A stretch of DNA of 64,000 nucleotides from Tupaia tana (taxonomy: Eukaryota > Chordata > Mammalia > Scandentia > Tupaiidae). Position 1 is the first letter of the stretch, and each line of letters starts with the position of its first letter. The stretch covers positions 28,768,452-28,832,451 of the forward strand of contig JAKSZU010000018.1 of assembly GCA_026018925.1 (NCBI GenBank), given 5' to 3'. Below are positions 20,072-29,848 of the stretch, piece by piece. The notes beneath the pieces were generated by a model, which did no database searches, was not told the origin of the DNA, and was given only the letters and a program-made list of their open reading frames with translations. Position numbers and translations under genes: made by a program.

Positions 20072-20339
20072 TTTTTTCTTTTTGGAGAGGTTTTTGCTGT
20101 AGGGCGCGAGCGCTCGCCAGAAAGACAGAGTGAGACAGAGAGACAGAAAGCGAGAAATCACCCTTCAGGAAGGATGGTCACGCCGCAATCCCTTCTCCAT
20201 TCTCCTCCTCTCGGAATCTTGGGCATGCAAGCACATGCGCCTGGCTTGAGTTTAAGCCACCAGGTCAGGGACTTGAACCGCGGTCAACTACCTGGGAGTC
20301 CAGCGACATAGCCATTATGCCAAACTGCTGGTCCCTCAG
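20072..20339 (-). mobile_element. SINE, long type A2
   Basis: Reversed; flanks TTTATAACT at 20063 and 20340, so it hit the duplicated flank of the preceding SINE. With 19790-20056 it forms a ~260-bp inverted repeat. Confidence 0.9.
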
Positions 20340-20443
20340 TTTATAACTCTTGCTGATATGGCTACAAACCAGTTGATTTTGTATATGAATACGAGCACTT
20401 TTGCTTAATCACTGATGTACAATTAATTCAAAACTAAATGGGT

Positions 20444-20598
20444 CTGGCCAGCAGGTGGTGTGGTTAAGGTACTGGATTCCCACATGATTAACCAAGGTTT
20501 GAATTCCAGACCTGGTGGCTTGTTCTTTCTCTCTCTCTCTCTCTCTCTGGTGACTATAGAAAATTAAAATAATAAAATAAATAATTCTTTAAAAAACA
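20444..20598 (+). mobile_element. SINE, short type B, first of a pair
   Basis: AAAACTAAATGGGT before, AAAACTGAATGGGT after. Confidence 0.87.
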
Positions 20599-20613
20599 AA
20601 AACTGAATGGGTT

Positions 20614-20836
20614 AGGTCCAGCTGTGGTGGTGCAGGCAGTGGGGCACTAACTACATGATGCAGGAGCCATACAAGAAGGCTCAGGGTTCAGGTCCTGGGT
20701 GACCTGAATATGCCAGGTAGGGCCACGGTCTTGGCTAGATGGAGGACTGGGTGGGGAATCAGGATGTCATGGGGCTCTGTTGGGGTGACTTCCTCTCTCT
20801 CCTTAAAATAAAAAAAAAAAAAAAGGAAAACAAAAA
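20614..20836 (+). mobile_element. SINE, type D, second of a pair
   Basis: A separate family (~215 bp): CCAGCTGTGGTGGTGCAGGC head, GGTTCAGGTCCTGGGTGACC, then AATATGCCAGG and GGGCTCTGTTGGGGTGACTT, ending in CT and A runs. Right flank AACCTAATGGGTT repeats the target again. Relatives at 45622, 59370 and 62406. Confidence 0.75.
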
Positions 20837-20849
20837 AACCTAATGGGTT

Positions 20850-21380
20850 AAACTGTAAACACAGTTTCCTTCTAAACTCAATCACATTTAATCTGTTTGA
20901 TTTGCACAAACGTTTTCGATAAGTAATATGAAAAACCTAAAATCTGATGAAATCTCCCCAAGTATTCAAATACTAGCTTACTTAAGTCTAAACTCATAAG
21001 TAAATAAATGAAAATCTTTGAAGCATTTATTGTTTATAAATTTAATTAAATATTCTTAGACATTTTAAAATTAAAATCACTGATCTAATTTTCAAATTCC
21101 TTTAAGTATGCCAAATTAAATTCAAAGTAGCAAACCTAATATATTAGGTCCTCTTAAATATTTCAAATATCTTATGTAACAATGTCACCACAATCAGCAA
21201 CACACTCCTCCATTTGACAAGGATTACTGAACCCATGTAATTTATTTACTTGCCATAATCTGTGTGCTTTAACACTCACCCCACCAAGGTGACATGCTTT
21301 GCCTCAGGTGAGGGCCATGAGACATTAATAGTAAGAGCTTTTAGGCCAGGCACAGGACTGGGTATTACTTCTGCAATGTT
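20850..21380. other. AT-rich intergenic sequence
   Basis: Low-complexity AT-rich unique sequence with no gene signal. A (TTTTG)n-like run follows near 21386-21412. Confidence 0.45.
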
Positions 21381-21929
21381 TCTTTTGTTTTTGTTTTGTT
21401 TTGTTTTGTTTTTCCTGGAGAGGTTTTTTTTTTTTTTTTTTTTGGAGAGGTTTTTGCTATAGGGCACGTGCACTCGCCAGACAGACAGAGACAGAGAGAA
21501 AGCGAGAAATCACCCCCCAGGGGGGATGGCCATGCCGCAATCCCTTCTCTCCATTCTCCTCTCAGGATCTTGGGCACACACACACATGCACCCGGTGTGA
21601 GTTTTAAGCCACCAGGTCTGGGATGTGTACCGCGGTCAACTACATGGGAGTCCAGCAACATAGCCATTACGCTAACTGCTGGTCCCCTGAAGAGGTTTTT
21701 TGCTATAGGCCGCATGTGCTTGGCCAGAAAGAGAGACAGAAATCAAGAAATCACCCCCACACACAGGGGAGATGGCCGTGCTGCAGTCCCTTCTCTATTC
21801 TCCTCTCGGGATCTTGGGCAGTCATGCACACGCGCCCGGAGTGAGTTTAAGCCACCGGGTATCAGACTCAAACCACGGTCGACTACATGGGAGTCCAGCG
21901 ACACAGCCCTTATGCCAACTGCTGGCCCC
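21381..21929 (-). mobile_element. SINE, long type A2, split by a nested A copy
   Basis: Outer copy, flanked by ACTTCTGC(A/G)ATG at 21367 and 21930. Its tail end lies left of the insert and its body resumes at about 21686. Confidence 0.85.
21431..21685 (-). mobile_element. SINE, long type A, nested
   Basis: Flanked by CCTG(G/A)AGAGGTTTTTT, which is the host SINE's own 3' end. Confidence 0.85.
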
Positions 21930-22202
21930 ACTTCTGCGATGGTTCTACCCAAGCTGCAAGTTAACAAGACCCTCCTTGTAGTAAGGGGATCTGAAGTTCA
22001 CCTGGTATCTTGCACCTCATGTGATAACTTTACCTCCTGCACGTTTGATCGACTGATACACATCAATCCATCCTCTCACCCACTGTCCAGATTGCAGCTA
22101 CTTTACTGCCTCATTAGATTCTTCTCCCTTTTTTTTTTTTTTCTTTATTCAATGAATAAAGATGACATATACACCTTTCAGAGAGAAAAAAAGTACCCCA
22201 TC

Positions 22203-22290
22203 CCCCAGTGAGGCCTGGGCATACTGTAATCCTTTTTGTGATTTCTCTCTCTCTCTCTGTCTCTGGTGAGCACACACACCCTGTAGCAAA
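22203..22290 (+). mobile_element. SINE 3' fragment (type A/C)
   Basis: Only the CT-rich stretch and GGTGAGCACACACACCCTGT end remain. No tRNA-like head. Confidence 0.55.
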
Positions 22291-22426
22291 TTTTTAATTA
22301 TTGTTTTTTAATTTGACCAGAGACAAAGAGGAAAGTGAGAAACCAAACCACCAGATCTGGGACTTGAACTATGGTTGGTCATGTGGGAGACCAGCATCTT
22401 AACCACCAGCCCACCTGCCAGCCCCA
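22291..22426 (-). mobile_element. SINE, short type B
   Basis: TAATTTGACCAGAGAC tail side, CACCTGCCAGCCCC head side; the word AGCAAAT borders both ends. Confidence 0.75.
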
Positions 22427-22449
22427 GCAAATAGTAATTTTTTAAAAAT

Positions 22450-22690
22450 TAAAAAGATCTATCTATTGGGCCAGAGTATACCTGATTCATTGATTGTAAT
22501 TGCAATGCAGTCCTGCCAGTATGCTTATACCATGTTTTGTCTGTCCACTCTCCCAGTAATGGACATCCTTGTACACACCCCTTATGGACCTATGTGAGAA
22601 TTTCTTTTGCATACACATGTAGTACCAGAATTTCCAGGCCACATTATATGCATATATTTAATTTGACTAAATGACTCTCCACAATATGAG
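22450..22690 (-). mobile_element. Probable old L1 fragment, antisense
   Basis: GGACATCCTTGTACACACCC and the run to AATTTGACTAAATGACTCTC resemble the antisense L1M 3' region. Weak; needs RepeatMasker. Confidence 0.45.
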
Positions 22691-22696
22691 TAGTGT

Positions 22697-22862
22697 TGGG
22701 CCAGCCTTGTGGCCTAGTGGTTAAAAGAGTCAAATCCCACATGGTAGATTGTGCAGTTCGAACACCAGCCCAGGCAACTTGAAAAAAAAAAACTCCAAGT
22801 GCATGTGTATGCATGCCCAAAGTCACAACAGGATGAGGAAATGTAGAAGAGATTGCTTTTAT
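22697..22862 (+). mobile_element. SINE type C, 3'-truncated
   Basis: Good head (GGCCAGCCTTGTGGCCTAGT, GTTCGAACACC) but it breaks off at GAGATTGCTTT where the next SINE starts. Confidence 0.7.
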
Positions 22863-22870
22863 ATTTCTGT

Positions 22871-23028
22871 TTTTTAAAGAATTATTTATATTTGTTACCA
22901 ATTTTTTTAAAAATTTGATCAGAGAGAGAAAAAGGGAAAGTGAGAAAGCAAGCCACCAGGCCCAGGACTTGAACCAGTCAGCCATGTGGGAGTCCAGCAT
23001 CCTAACCATCATGCCACCTGCCAGTACC
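22871..23028 (-). mobile_element. SINE, short type B
   Basis: GAGAAAGCAAGCCACCAGGC and CCATGTGGGAGTCCAGC are typical. Full-length. Confidence 0.8.
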
Positions 23029-23049
23029 TATTTAATTTAATTAATTGAT

Positions 23050-23216
23050 TTTTTAAGAAAGAATATTTTATTTGTTATTATTATTTTTTAATTTGACCAG
23101 TGAGAGACAGAGAGAAAGGGAAAGCGAGTAAGCAAGCTGCCAGGTCCGGGACTCAAACTGCAGGTGGCCACGTGGGAGTCTAGCACCCTTAACCACCATG
23201 CCACCTGCAGGCCCCG
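23050..23216 (-). mobile_element. SINE, short type B
   Basis: Full-length reversed copy; ACCATGCCACCTGCAGGCCC at the head side. Confidence 0.8.
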
Positions 23217-23217
23217 G

Positions 23218-23465
23218 CCCCTATTTTATTTTTAAAAATTTTACAAGAGAGTGCATGTGCTTGCCAGGGAGAGAGAGAGAATGTGAGAAAGCACTTATGA
23301 GAAATGGTCATGCTGCAATTCCTTCTCCATTTGTCTCTCCTTTCAGGACTTTGGGAATGCAACAAGTGTTCAGCATGTTTCACAGGCTCCCAGGTCTAGG
23401 ATTTGAACCAGGCAGTCAGGCATGTGGGATCTAGCCACCTTAACCACCATGCCACTGCTGGCCCA
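23218..23465 (-). mobile_element. SINE, older type C
   Basis: TTGCCAGGGAGAGAGAGAG, GGACTTTGGGAATGCAAC, ACCATGCCACTGCTGGCCC. Confidence 0.75.
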
Positions 23466-23479
23466 GATTTCTTTTTTTT

Positions 23480-23690
23480 TCCCCTCAAAAAATGTTTATT
23501 TACTTATCACATATGAGAGAGAGAGAGAGATCCCTCTCAAGGTCTTGCCACATTGTGATCCTCCCCCAGCCTTCCAGCTAGCCAGGATGGTGGGTATGCC
23601 TAGCATATTTAAGTCAACCTGAAATCTGAACCAGTTGGCTCTAGAAGCACTCATTGATACTCTAGTACCTTCACCACGGAGACTGGGCAT
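23480..23690 (-). mobile_element. SINE, probable type D
   Basis: CAAGGTCTTGCCACATTGTG, GGGTATGCCTAGCATATTTA and a CACCACGGAGACTGGGC-like end match reversed type D in order, with much decay. Confidence 0.5.
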
Positions 23691-23741
23691 TTTCTCTCTT
23701 AATTGAATTTTTTTTTTTTCCTGAGCATACATTGAAAACTT

Positions 23742-23994
23742 TTTTTTTTTTTTTTTGAGAGGTTTTTGCTATAGGGCGCGTGCGCTTGCCAGACATAGAG
23801 ACAGAAAGCGAGAAATCACCCCCCAGAGGGGATGGTCACGCTGCAATCCCTTCTCCTCCATTCTCCTCTCGGGATCTTGGGCACGTACGCACATGCGCCC
23901 GGCATGAGTTTTAAGCCACCGGGTCCGGGACGCGAACTGCGGTCGACTACATGGGAGTCCAGTGACATAGCCATCACACTAACTGCTGGTTCCC
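23742..23994 (-). mobile_element. SINE, long type A1 (young-looking)
   Basis: GGGACGCGAACTGCGGTCGA and CTGCTGGTTCCC are the A1 diagnostics, reversed. Flanks AAAACTTT. Confidence 0.9.
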
Positions 23995-24096
23995 AAAAAC
24001 TTTAATAATAATTGAAAGATAACTTGTTCACTGGCCCAAAGTATGTAGTGTCCTGAAATAATGAGGAAATAAATTTTATAAAGAAGTTTTTGCTTT

Positions 24097-24356
24097 GGGA
24101 CCAGCAGTTAGCGTAATGGCTATGTCGCTGGACTCCCATGTAGTCGACTGCAGTTCGAGTCCTGGACCCAGTGGCTTAAACTCAAACTGGGCACGTGTGC
24201 GTGCGTGCCCAAGATCCCAAGAGAATGGAGAAGGGATTGCGGCATGGCCATCCCCCCTGGGGGGGGATTTCTTGCTTTCTGTCTCTGTGTGTCTGTCTTT
24301 CTGGCAAGCGCACGCGCCCTATAGCAAAAACCTCTACAAAAAAAGAAGGAAAAAAA
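24097..24356 (+). mobile_element. SINE, long type A2, first of a pair
   Basis: Full-length; preceded by AAGTTTTTGCTTT, followed by AGGTTTTACTTTC. Confidence 0.88.
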
Positions 24357-24369
24357 AGGTTTTACTTTC

Positions 24370-24553
24370 TTTTTTAAATCTTTATTTATTCATTCATTTA
24401 TTTTAATTTTACCAGAGAGACACACACAGATTGAGAGAGAGAGAGAGAGGGAGGGAAAGTGAGAAAGCAAGCCACTGGGTCTGAGACTCAGACTGTGGTC
24501 AGCCATGTGGGAGTGTCCAGCATCTTAACCACCAAGCCACCTGCTAGTCCCCA
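24370..24553 (-). mobile_element. SINE, short type B, second of a pair, opposite strand
   Basis: Reversed; right flank AAAGTTTTTACTTTC repeats the target of the copy at 24097. Confidence 0.85.
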
Positions 24554-24737
24554 AAAGTTTTTACTTTCTGTCACAATAAGATTCATATATTTTTCCCATG
24601 TGTCTGAAAATTCTGTCTGGATTATTCAGGGGGTTGATGTGAGGATTGAATGACTTAATACAGGCTAAGGCATTCAGTGTAGTGCCTTAACATAGTAAAT
24701 GCTCAATTTACTACTATAATGGATTTTTAAAAAAGTC

Positions 24738-24773
24738 CAGTGCCTTTAACCACCACACCACCTGCTGACCCCG
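24738..24773 (-). mobile_element. SINE head fragment
   Basis: Only CCAGTGCCTTTAACCACCAC and ACCACCTGCTGACCCC remain: the tRNA-like head of a B or C copy. Confidence 0.6.
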
Positions 24774-25149
24774 AGGTATTAAGTTTTTAAAAAAATCAGT
24801 TGTTTGTTCAACTCAGTCAACTTAACATTAATTTTACTAATTTCTACTTTCTTCCGAATGGTCAGACTTGCTTTCTAATCAGTGCATTTAAGGAGACAAA
24901 TTTTTCTTAGAGTATTGCTTTGGTTGCATCCCACAAGTTAACATACCTAGTGGATTCATAGTTATCCTGTTAATACTGAAAAACAATGAGGTATGTAAGG
25001 TGCTTAGCACAGTTGATGCTCAGTAGTGGCTAGCTCCTTTAACCTATCCTGTACGTGGCCAACAGGTTTTGTGTGGCATTCCCAGAATACCAGGTGAGCA
25101 CTCTGTTAGCAAAGGCCCACCCTTTATATTTGGCTCTTGTGACTTCTCC
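24774..25149. other. Unique sequence upstream of the CFAP20 CpG island
   Basis: No SINE and no gene recognised. It could hold distal promoter elements. Confidence 0.4.
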
Positions 25150-25306
25150 TTGCTTCCCCAGGGGGCGGGGCCTATCGCCACGCCCTCTCATCTCACTCCT
25201 GCCACGTTCCCATGACACCACGCAGGCGCTAACAACAAGTTCTATAATATAATCCCCGTCTCCTTCCGCTGCCGAAAAACATCTCTGGGACGACGATGGG
25301 AAAATA

Positions 25307-25318
25307 GTCCCTGGCAAC
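25307..25318 (+). promoter_or_regulatory. Candidate RFX X-box half-site
   Basis: GTCCCTGGCAAC. The right half GGCAAC matches the RFX consensus exactly and the left half is degenerate. It lies ~425 bp upstream of the ATG of a ciliary gene, which is where RFX sites are expected. The match is only partial, so this is a weak call. Confidence 0.35.
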
Positions 25319-25372
25319 GGCGTTCTTTTCATAAGGGGGCGGAACTAGGGCGGAGCTTACGGGAGGAAGGAG

Positions 25373-25380
25373 CCGGAAGT
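25373..25380 (+). promoter_or_regulatory. ETS-family site CCGGAAGT
   Basis: Exact core of the ETS/GABP motif common in TATA-less housekeeping promoters, inside the CpG island. Confidence 0.5.
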
Positions 25381-25732
25381 CCGTGAGCCCTGTGGCGGGA
25401 TTGGGCCCCGCGCTCCCGCGGGGCGGGCTCAGGTGGGCGGAGGGATCCATTTTAGGTGGCGGGCGGCGCTTCGCCACCATTTAAGGAGGAGAGGGGCGCG
25501 GGCGGCAGTTGCTGGGGTTTCCGTCCTGGGCTGCGTGTCTCTTACTTGGGCATCGTGGAAGTAGTGTCCCACGTCCAATTCCCGCCATCTGTAGCTGCAG
25601 ATCGGGAGGTTAGGAGGCCGGTGCGCCTCTTTCGGACCAGGACCTGCCTCCGCCTTGCTTGCGGCACTCAGTGCTCATAGCTACTCCGGGGCCTAGATCG
25701 GCTCCGGGGCGGCTGAGAGGGCCACCGGCGAG

Positions 25733-25816
25733 ATGTTCAAAAACACGTTCCAGAGCGGCTTCCTCTCCATCCTCTACAGCATCGGCAGCAAGCCCCTGCA
25801 GATCTGGGACAAAAAG
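25733..25816 (+). CDS. CFAP20: CFAP20 coding exon 1, residues 1-28
   Basis: [20 protein letters not shown] then PLQIWDKK; donor GTCAGG at 25817. It lies inside the CpG island. Confidence 0.97.
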
Positions 25817-28800
25817 GTCAGGGGCGGGGTGCAGGGACATCGCCTCTCCTTGTCGGGGGCTGGGAACGAGAATAGTTGTGTCGAATTGGGGCCTGGAGGC
25901 CGCTGCCGTGCCTTGTCCCCAGCCTGGCGTGGCCGAGGCGCAGGGAAGAGGCATCGCGTAAGCAGGGGTCGGGTAACCTGTAGGGTGGGCTTGGCTGGGG
26001 TGTAGGTGTCCTGCAGCCATGGTGTGGGTAGGACATTAGGACAGCAGGTCCTCCCCTTAGACGGCTTGGTCGTTCAGTTCTGAGCCACAGTTTCCCCCTG
26101 AATATGATGGGATATAATGGGATCGACGGTGCCCGTCTTAGAGCACGGAGTGCATAAACTATGTGAGGGAGCTTTGGGGACGTTCAGGTAAAATGATCCA
26201 CTGTTCACTGATTCCACAAATATTTACTGATCCTGTTTTTGTGCCAGGCAGTGTGCTGGGCTAGACACAGAGGCTTTGTTCCAGGCACCGTTACAGAGAC
26301 ACAGCCAGAGCAGCCCCGGCCAAGCCATGTCTGAGTTTCATTCATTTGCTCCCTTCCTCTTACTGGTCCCCAACCAGCTGGAATTTGGTGGCCTTTGGCA
26401 TGGGCACCACACTCTCTTATTTGGGGTCTGTACTGTGTCTTAGTGCCTGGTTTTTCCATCAGGAAAACTGCAGAATTAGTGATACAGTCTGGTCTGGATT
26501 AGTAAGCTTAAGGCCAAGGGCAAGCCTCATTATCTTTATTCAGACATCTGCTGGATGGTACTGAAGACCCTATCCACTTTTTGGAGATGTTAAGGTAAGA
26601 TCTAGCTGTCTGTGAGTTGGTCTGCATTGTCTTTGGTATTTGGTTCCTCATGCAAATTCTCAGGTAGTCAGATGTACCATTTTTTGAATGTGAGTTAAGA
26701 TAGGCACTCTCCTGTGATTTAGAGAATACTCTTAGTACTGCTCTCCTTAGGAGAGAAAGGAGAGGTGATTTGCTAGGTGTTTTTACAGAGGTGGATATGG
26801 AGTAGTCTCGGTAAAGCAGTTTATTAGTAATGAGGTCAAGAATTTTGGATTTCGTCTTTGGGCCACAGAGGGGTTGGGAGATACCATGGACTTTCTCTGC
26901 CTGTCACCACTCTGGAACTCTGTGTCCTGAGAACGGCCATAAACTAGTCGAAAAATCTGCATGTACTGAGTTTGGGCGTAGCAAACCTGAGTCCCGCCAT
27001 TGGTAACTGCAACTCAGACGGAGACCTCCCCCTGCCTTGGCTTTGCCACTCATGCAACTGTGAAAAATATGATCAGCTCTTTCAATGATTCTATACACAA
27101 CTAGAACAGCACTTCCTTAATTTTTCCCCCTACATTCCTGGTATTTTCAGTTCCATGGTTTTGTTCACTATGGTTAAAGCATCGCAAACTCTGGCATTGC
27201 ACCACTACAAAGGGAACCCCTGAGTGAATATACCTGGGAACTTTGTAAGGAGGCTGGCTTTTCTGCTGTCACTTGGATCAGTTATGGGTCGTCAGAAGCC
27301 TTGGTGAGAGGGCTTAGTATCCAGCTGAACTTGGAAATGACGTTGTAACTGATGTGTCAGTGTGAGGCAGTTGAATGGGGCTTGACTAGTAGCAGAGGTT
27401 ATCAGAGGCGGTCATAGAACCCACTAACAGGGGAAGAATTCCAGTGGTGAGGGACCTTCTGGTTGCCATTTAACCCTTCAGGGTGTGATCTTCTGTGCTG
27501 TGTTTCCTTTTTCAACTGCAGCTCTTTGACTAGTCAACATGTTTACACATGGAATATTAAAGCAGGGTAACCATGGTGCAGTGTCCCTTAACAACGCCAC
27601 TAGAGGTCGGATGGTACCCTAATGACACAAACACATGTGAAAACGTTAGATCGATAGGGTTACAACGAGTAAATTAAACAGACGATTTGTCAAAGAAAAC
27701 CTTTAGAACACTCTTTTCAAACAAAATCCTCTCAATAGTAGACATTATTTATGTGTTTCTAGCACTTTTTATTTGGACTAGATGGAAAAGTGTGTAGGTT
27801 GGGTCATCCGTGTCTCTACCTCGGGCAAGAGAAAGAGAAAAGAAAGTTTGGGGTCATAGCCATAAGCTTTGTTGTATGTGTACTTTTTCTCGGCTGTATT
27901 ATTACATCTTCAGAAAGTATTGGGTATCTAATCCACTCAGAGGAACACTGGGCATTGATATCTTTATCAAAGATTAATTGAGCAATAGCTAAGAGACAGG
28001 CATTGTACAGACTTGGGAAGATACAGTGTTGGAGGAAATATTTACTTTGCTCCCAGGGAAGAAGGCAAAGTGGTAAGGGTGCAGTTTGAGGGAATACCAT
28101 TCACATTTATTTAGACATGGTCCTGATCTTTGTGAAGTAAGTACATATTGACCGTGGTGCCTATTTTTAGTTATTTAGATTTTGCAAAATTTTAGTATTC
28201 TCCCTCCTGAGTTCATAGAAAGAATTTCTATTTGGTGCTTATGAAAAATGATTGTCTGTTTAGGCTGTGTCTCCTTATGAGAAGTGAATGCTGTATGCAC
28301 AATACCAGTGAGTTTACAAACGTGGACTTTGTGTATAGTATGGCTTGCTCATAATGTTTGTAGCACCTGCGGTTTATCCTACACTCTTTGAAGCTCACAG
28401 CCCCTTGCCCCCACTCCGTTGCATCCTTCTAAGCTCAACTTAAACACTGTTTTCATTGGGAACTTCAGTGAGGGCTCATGTGTGCTCCTATGGGTCTCGA
28501 TATCGCTTTGTGAGCAGTTTCCTAATTATTGTGTATCACCCACTAAACTGCAAGGGAAGAATGGCATCTTACCTGGAAACCTCAGTATAGTCAGACACTT
28601 CGGATTTGCATCTTGGCTGTATCGTGTTCTAGTTATGTGATCTTGAACAGCCCACCCAGTTTTTTCATCCTCATTATGATTATGAAGAGTAAATGAAGAT
28701 GTATGTAAAATGCAAAAGTTACAGCATAGAGTTAGTACTTAAGTGGAACCAGAAGTTGGCGTAACGGCTATGTCGCTGGACTTCCGTGTAGTCAACCGTG

Positions 28801-29802
28801 GTTCGAGTCCCAGACCCGGTGACTTAAACTCAAGCTGGGTGTGTGTGCATGCATGCCCAAGATCCCTGAGAGGAGAATGGAGGAGAAGGGATTGCAGCAT
28901 GGCCATCCCCCCTGGGGAGCGATTTCTCACCGTCTCTCTATCTCTCCCTGTCTTTCTGGCGAGCGCATGTGCCCTATAGCAAAAACCTCTCCAAAAAAAA
29001 GTTAGTACTTAAGTTATGGCATATAGTATCAAATATGACAGACCTGAGGGACTTGTTTAGGACTAAAATGAGAAGTAACTTTATAACTGAGCCCAGCTTT
29101 CAGATATCCAAGAACAGGAAGTACAGTAAAAACAAAAGTTTCTGAAATTTAAACAGCTTAGTCGTTGCACCTTAGCTTTCTCAGTTCAGACCCCTAATGT
29201 GGCTCTAAGGCCACACACATAGCCTGGCACTTGCTTAACTAGTCCTCCAGGCTCTCCTCTTAACAGCAGCCTCTTACTGAACTCACGAAAGCCCTAGTCT
29301 CGCTCACCTTCAAGGTTTTGCACTTACTAGTCCCTCTCCTGGGCCCCACTCTTCCACCTCATCAGTACCTCCCAATTCATAGGCACTTCCTCAGAATAGC
29401 CCTCCTTGGCCCTCTAGTTAAGTTCATTTCTATCCACTCCTGCAATCTCTGCTTTCTGCTCATCACACTTGAAATTAGCTTCTCTGGGCCAGCCACCTGG
29501 CTGACTTTGAGATTGGAGGCCTGGAGCCGGCAGCTTGGATAACATGCTGAGCACATCTGTGTGTGTGCCCAAAATTCTGAGAGGAGAATAGAGAAGCAGG
29601 GATTGTGGTGTGGCCATCCTCCCTGAGAGGTGATTTCTCACTTGCCCTCTCCCTGTCCTCTTTCTTTGTCTCTCTCTGGTGAGCACACGTGCCCTATAGC
29701 AAAAACTAAGAAAGAAATAAATTATAAATTAGCTCCTTTTTTTCTAGAGGAAGTGTGTGCTTGCCAGACAGGAACAGAGAAAGAGAGGAGAAAGCGCACA
29801 CG

Positions 29803-29848
<46 letters not shown>

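Larger units (their letters stand above)
25150..25980. promoter_or_regulatory. CFAP20: CpG-island promoter of CFAP20
   Basis: Abrupt rise in GC and CpG in otherwise AT-rich surroundings. It has GC boxes (25161-25170; about 25420-25428), an inverted CCAAT near 25400, an ETS site (CCGGAAGT, 25373-25380) and an NRF1-like CGCAGGCGC (25221-25229). No well-placed TATA box is seen. Transcription probably starts around 25480-25600; the exact TSS is not visible. Confidence 0.88.

Noticed and set aside
21396-22211. 271-codon + strand frame
   Set aside because: It runs through two nested reversed SINEs ([12 protein letters not shown]-type shadow peptides recur in every such SINE); not a gene.
25610-26020. 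136-codon reverse frame across the CFAP20 first exon
   Set aside because: A shadow of CpG-island composition; the forward strand carries the real exon.
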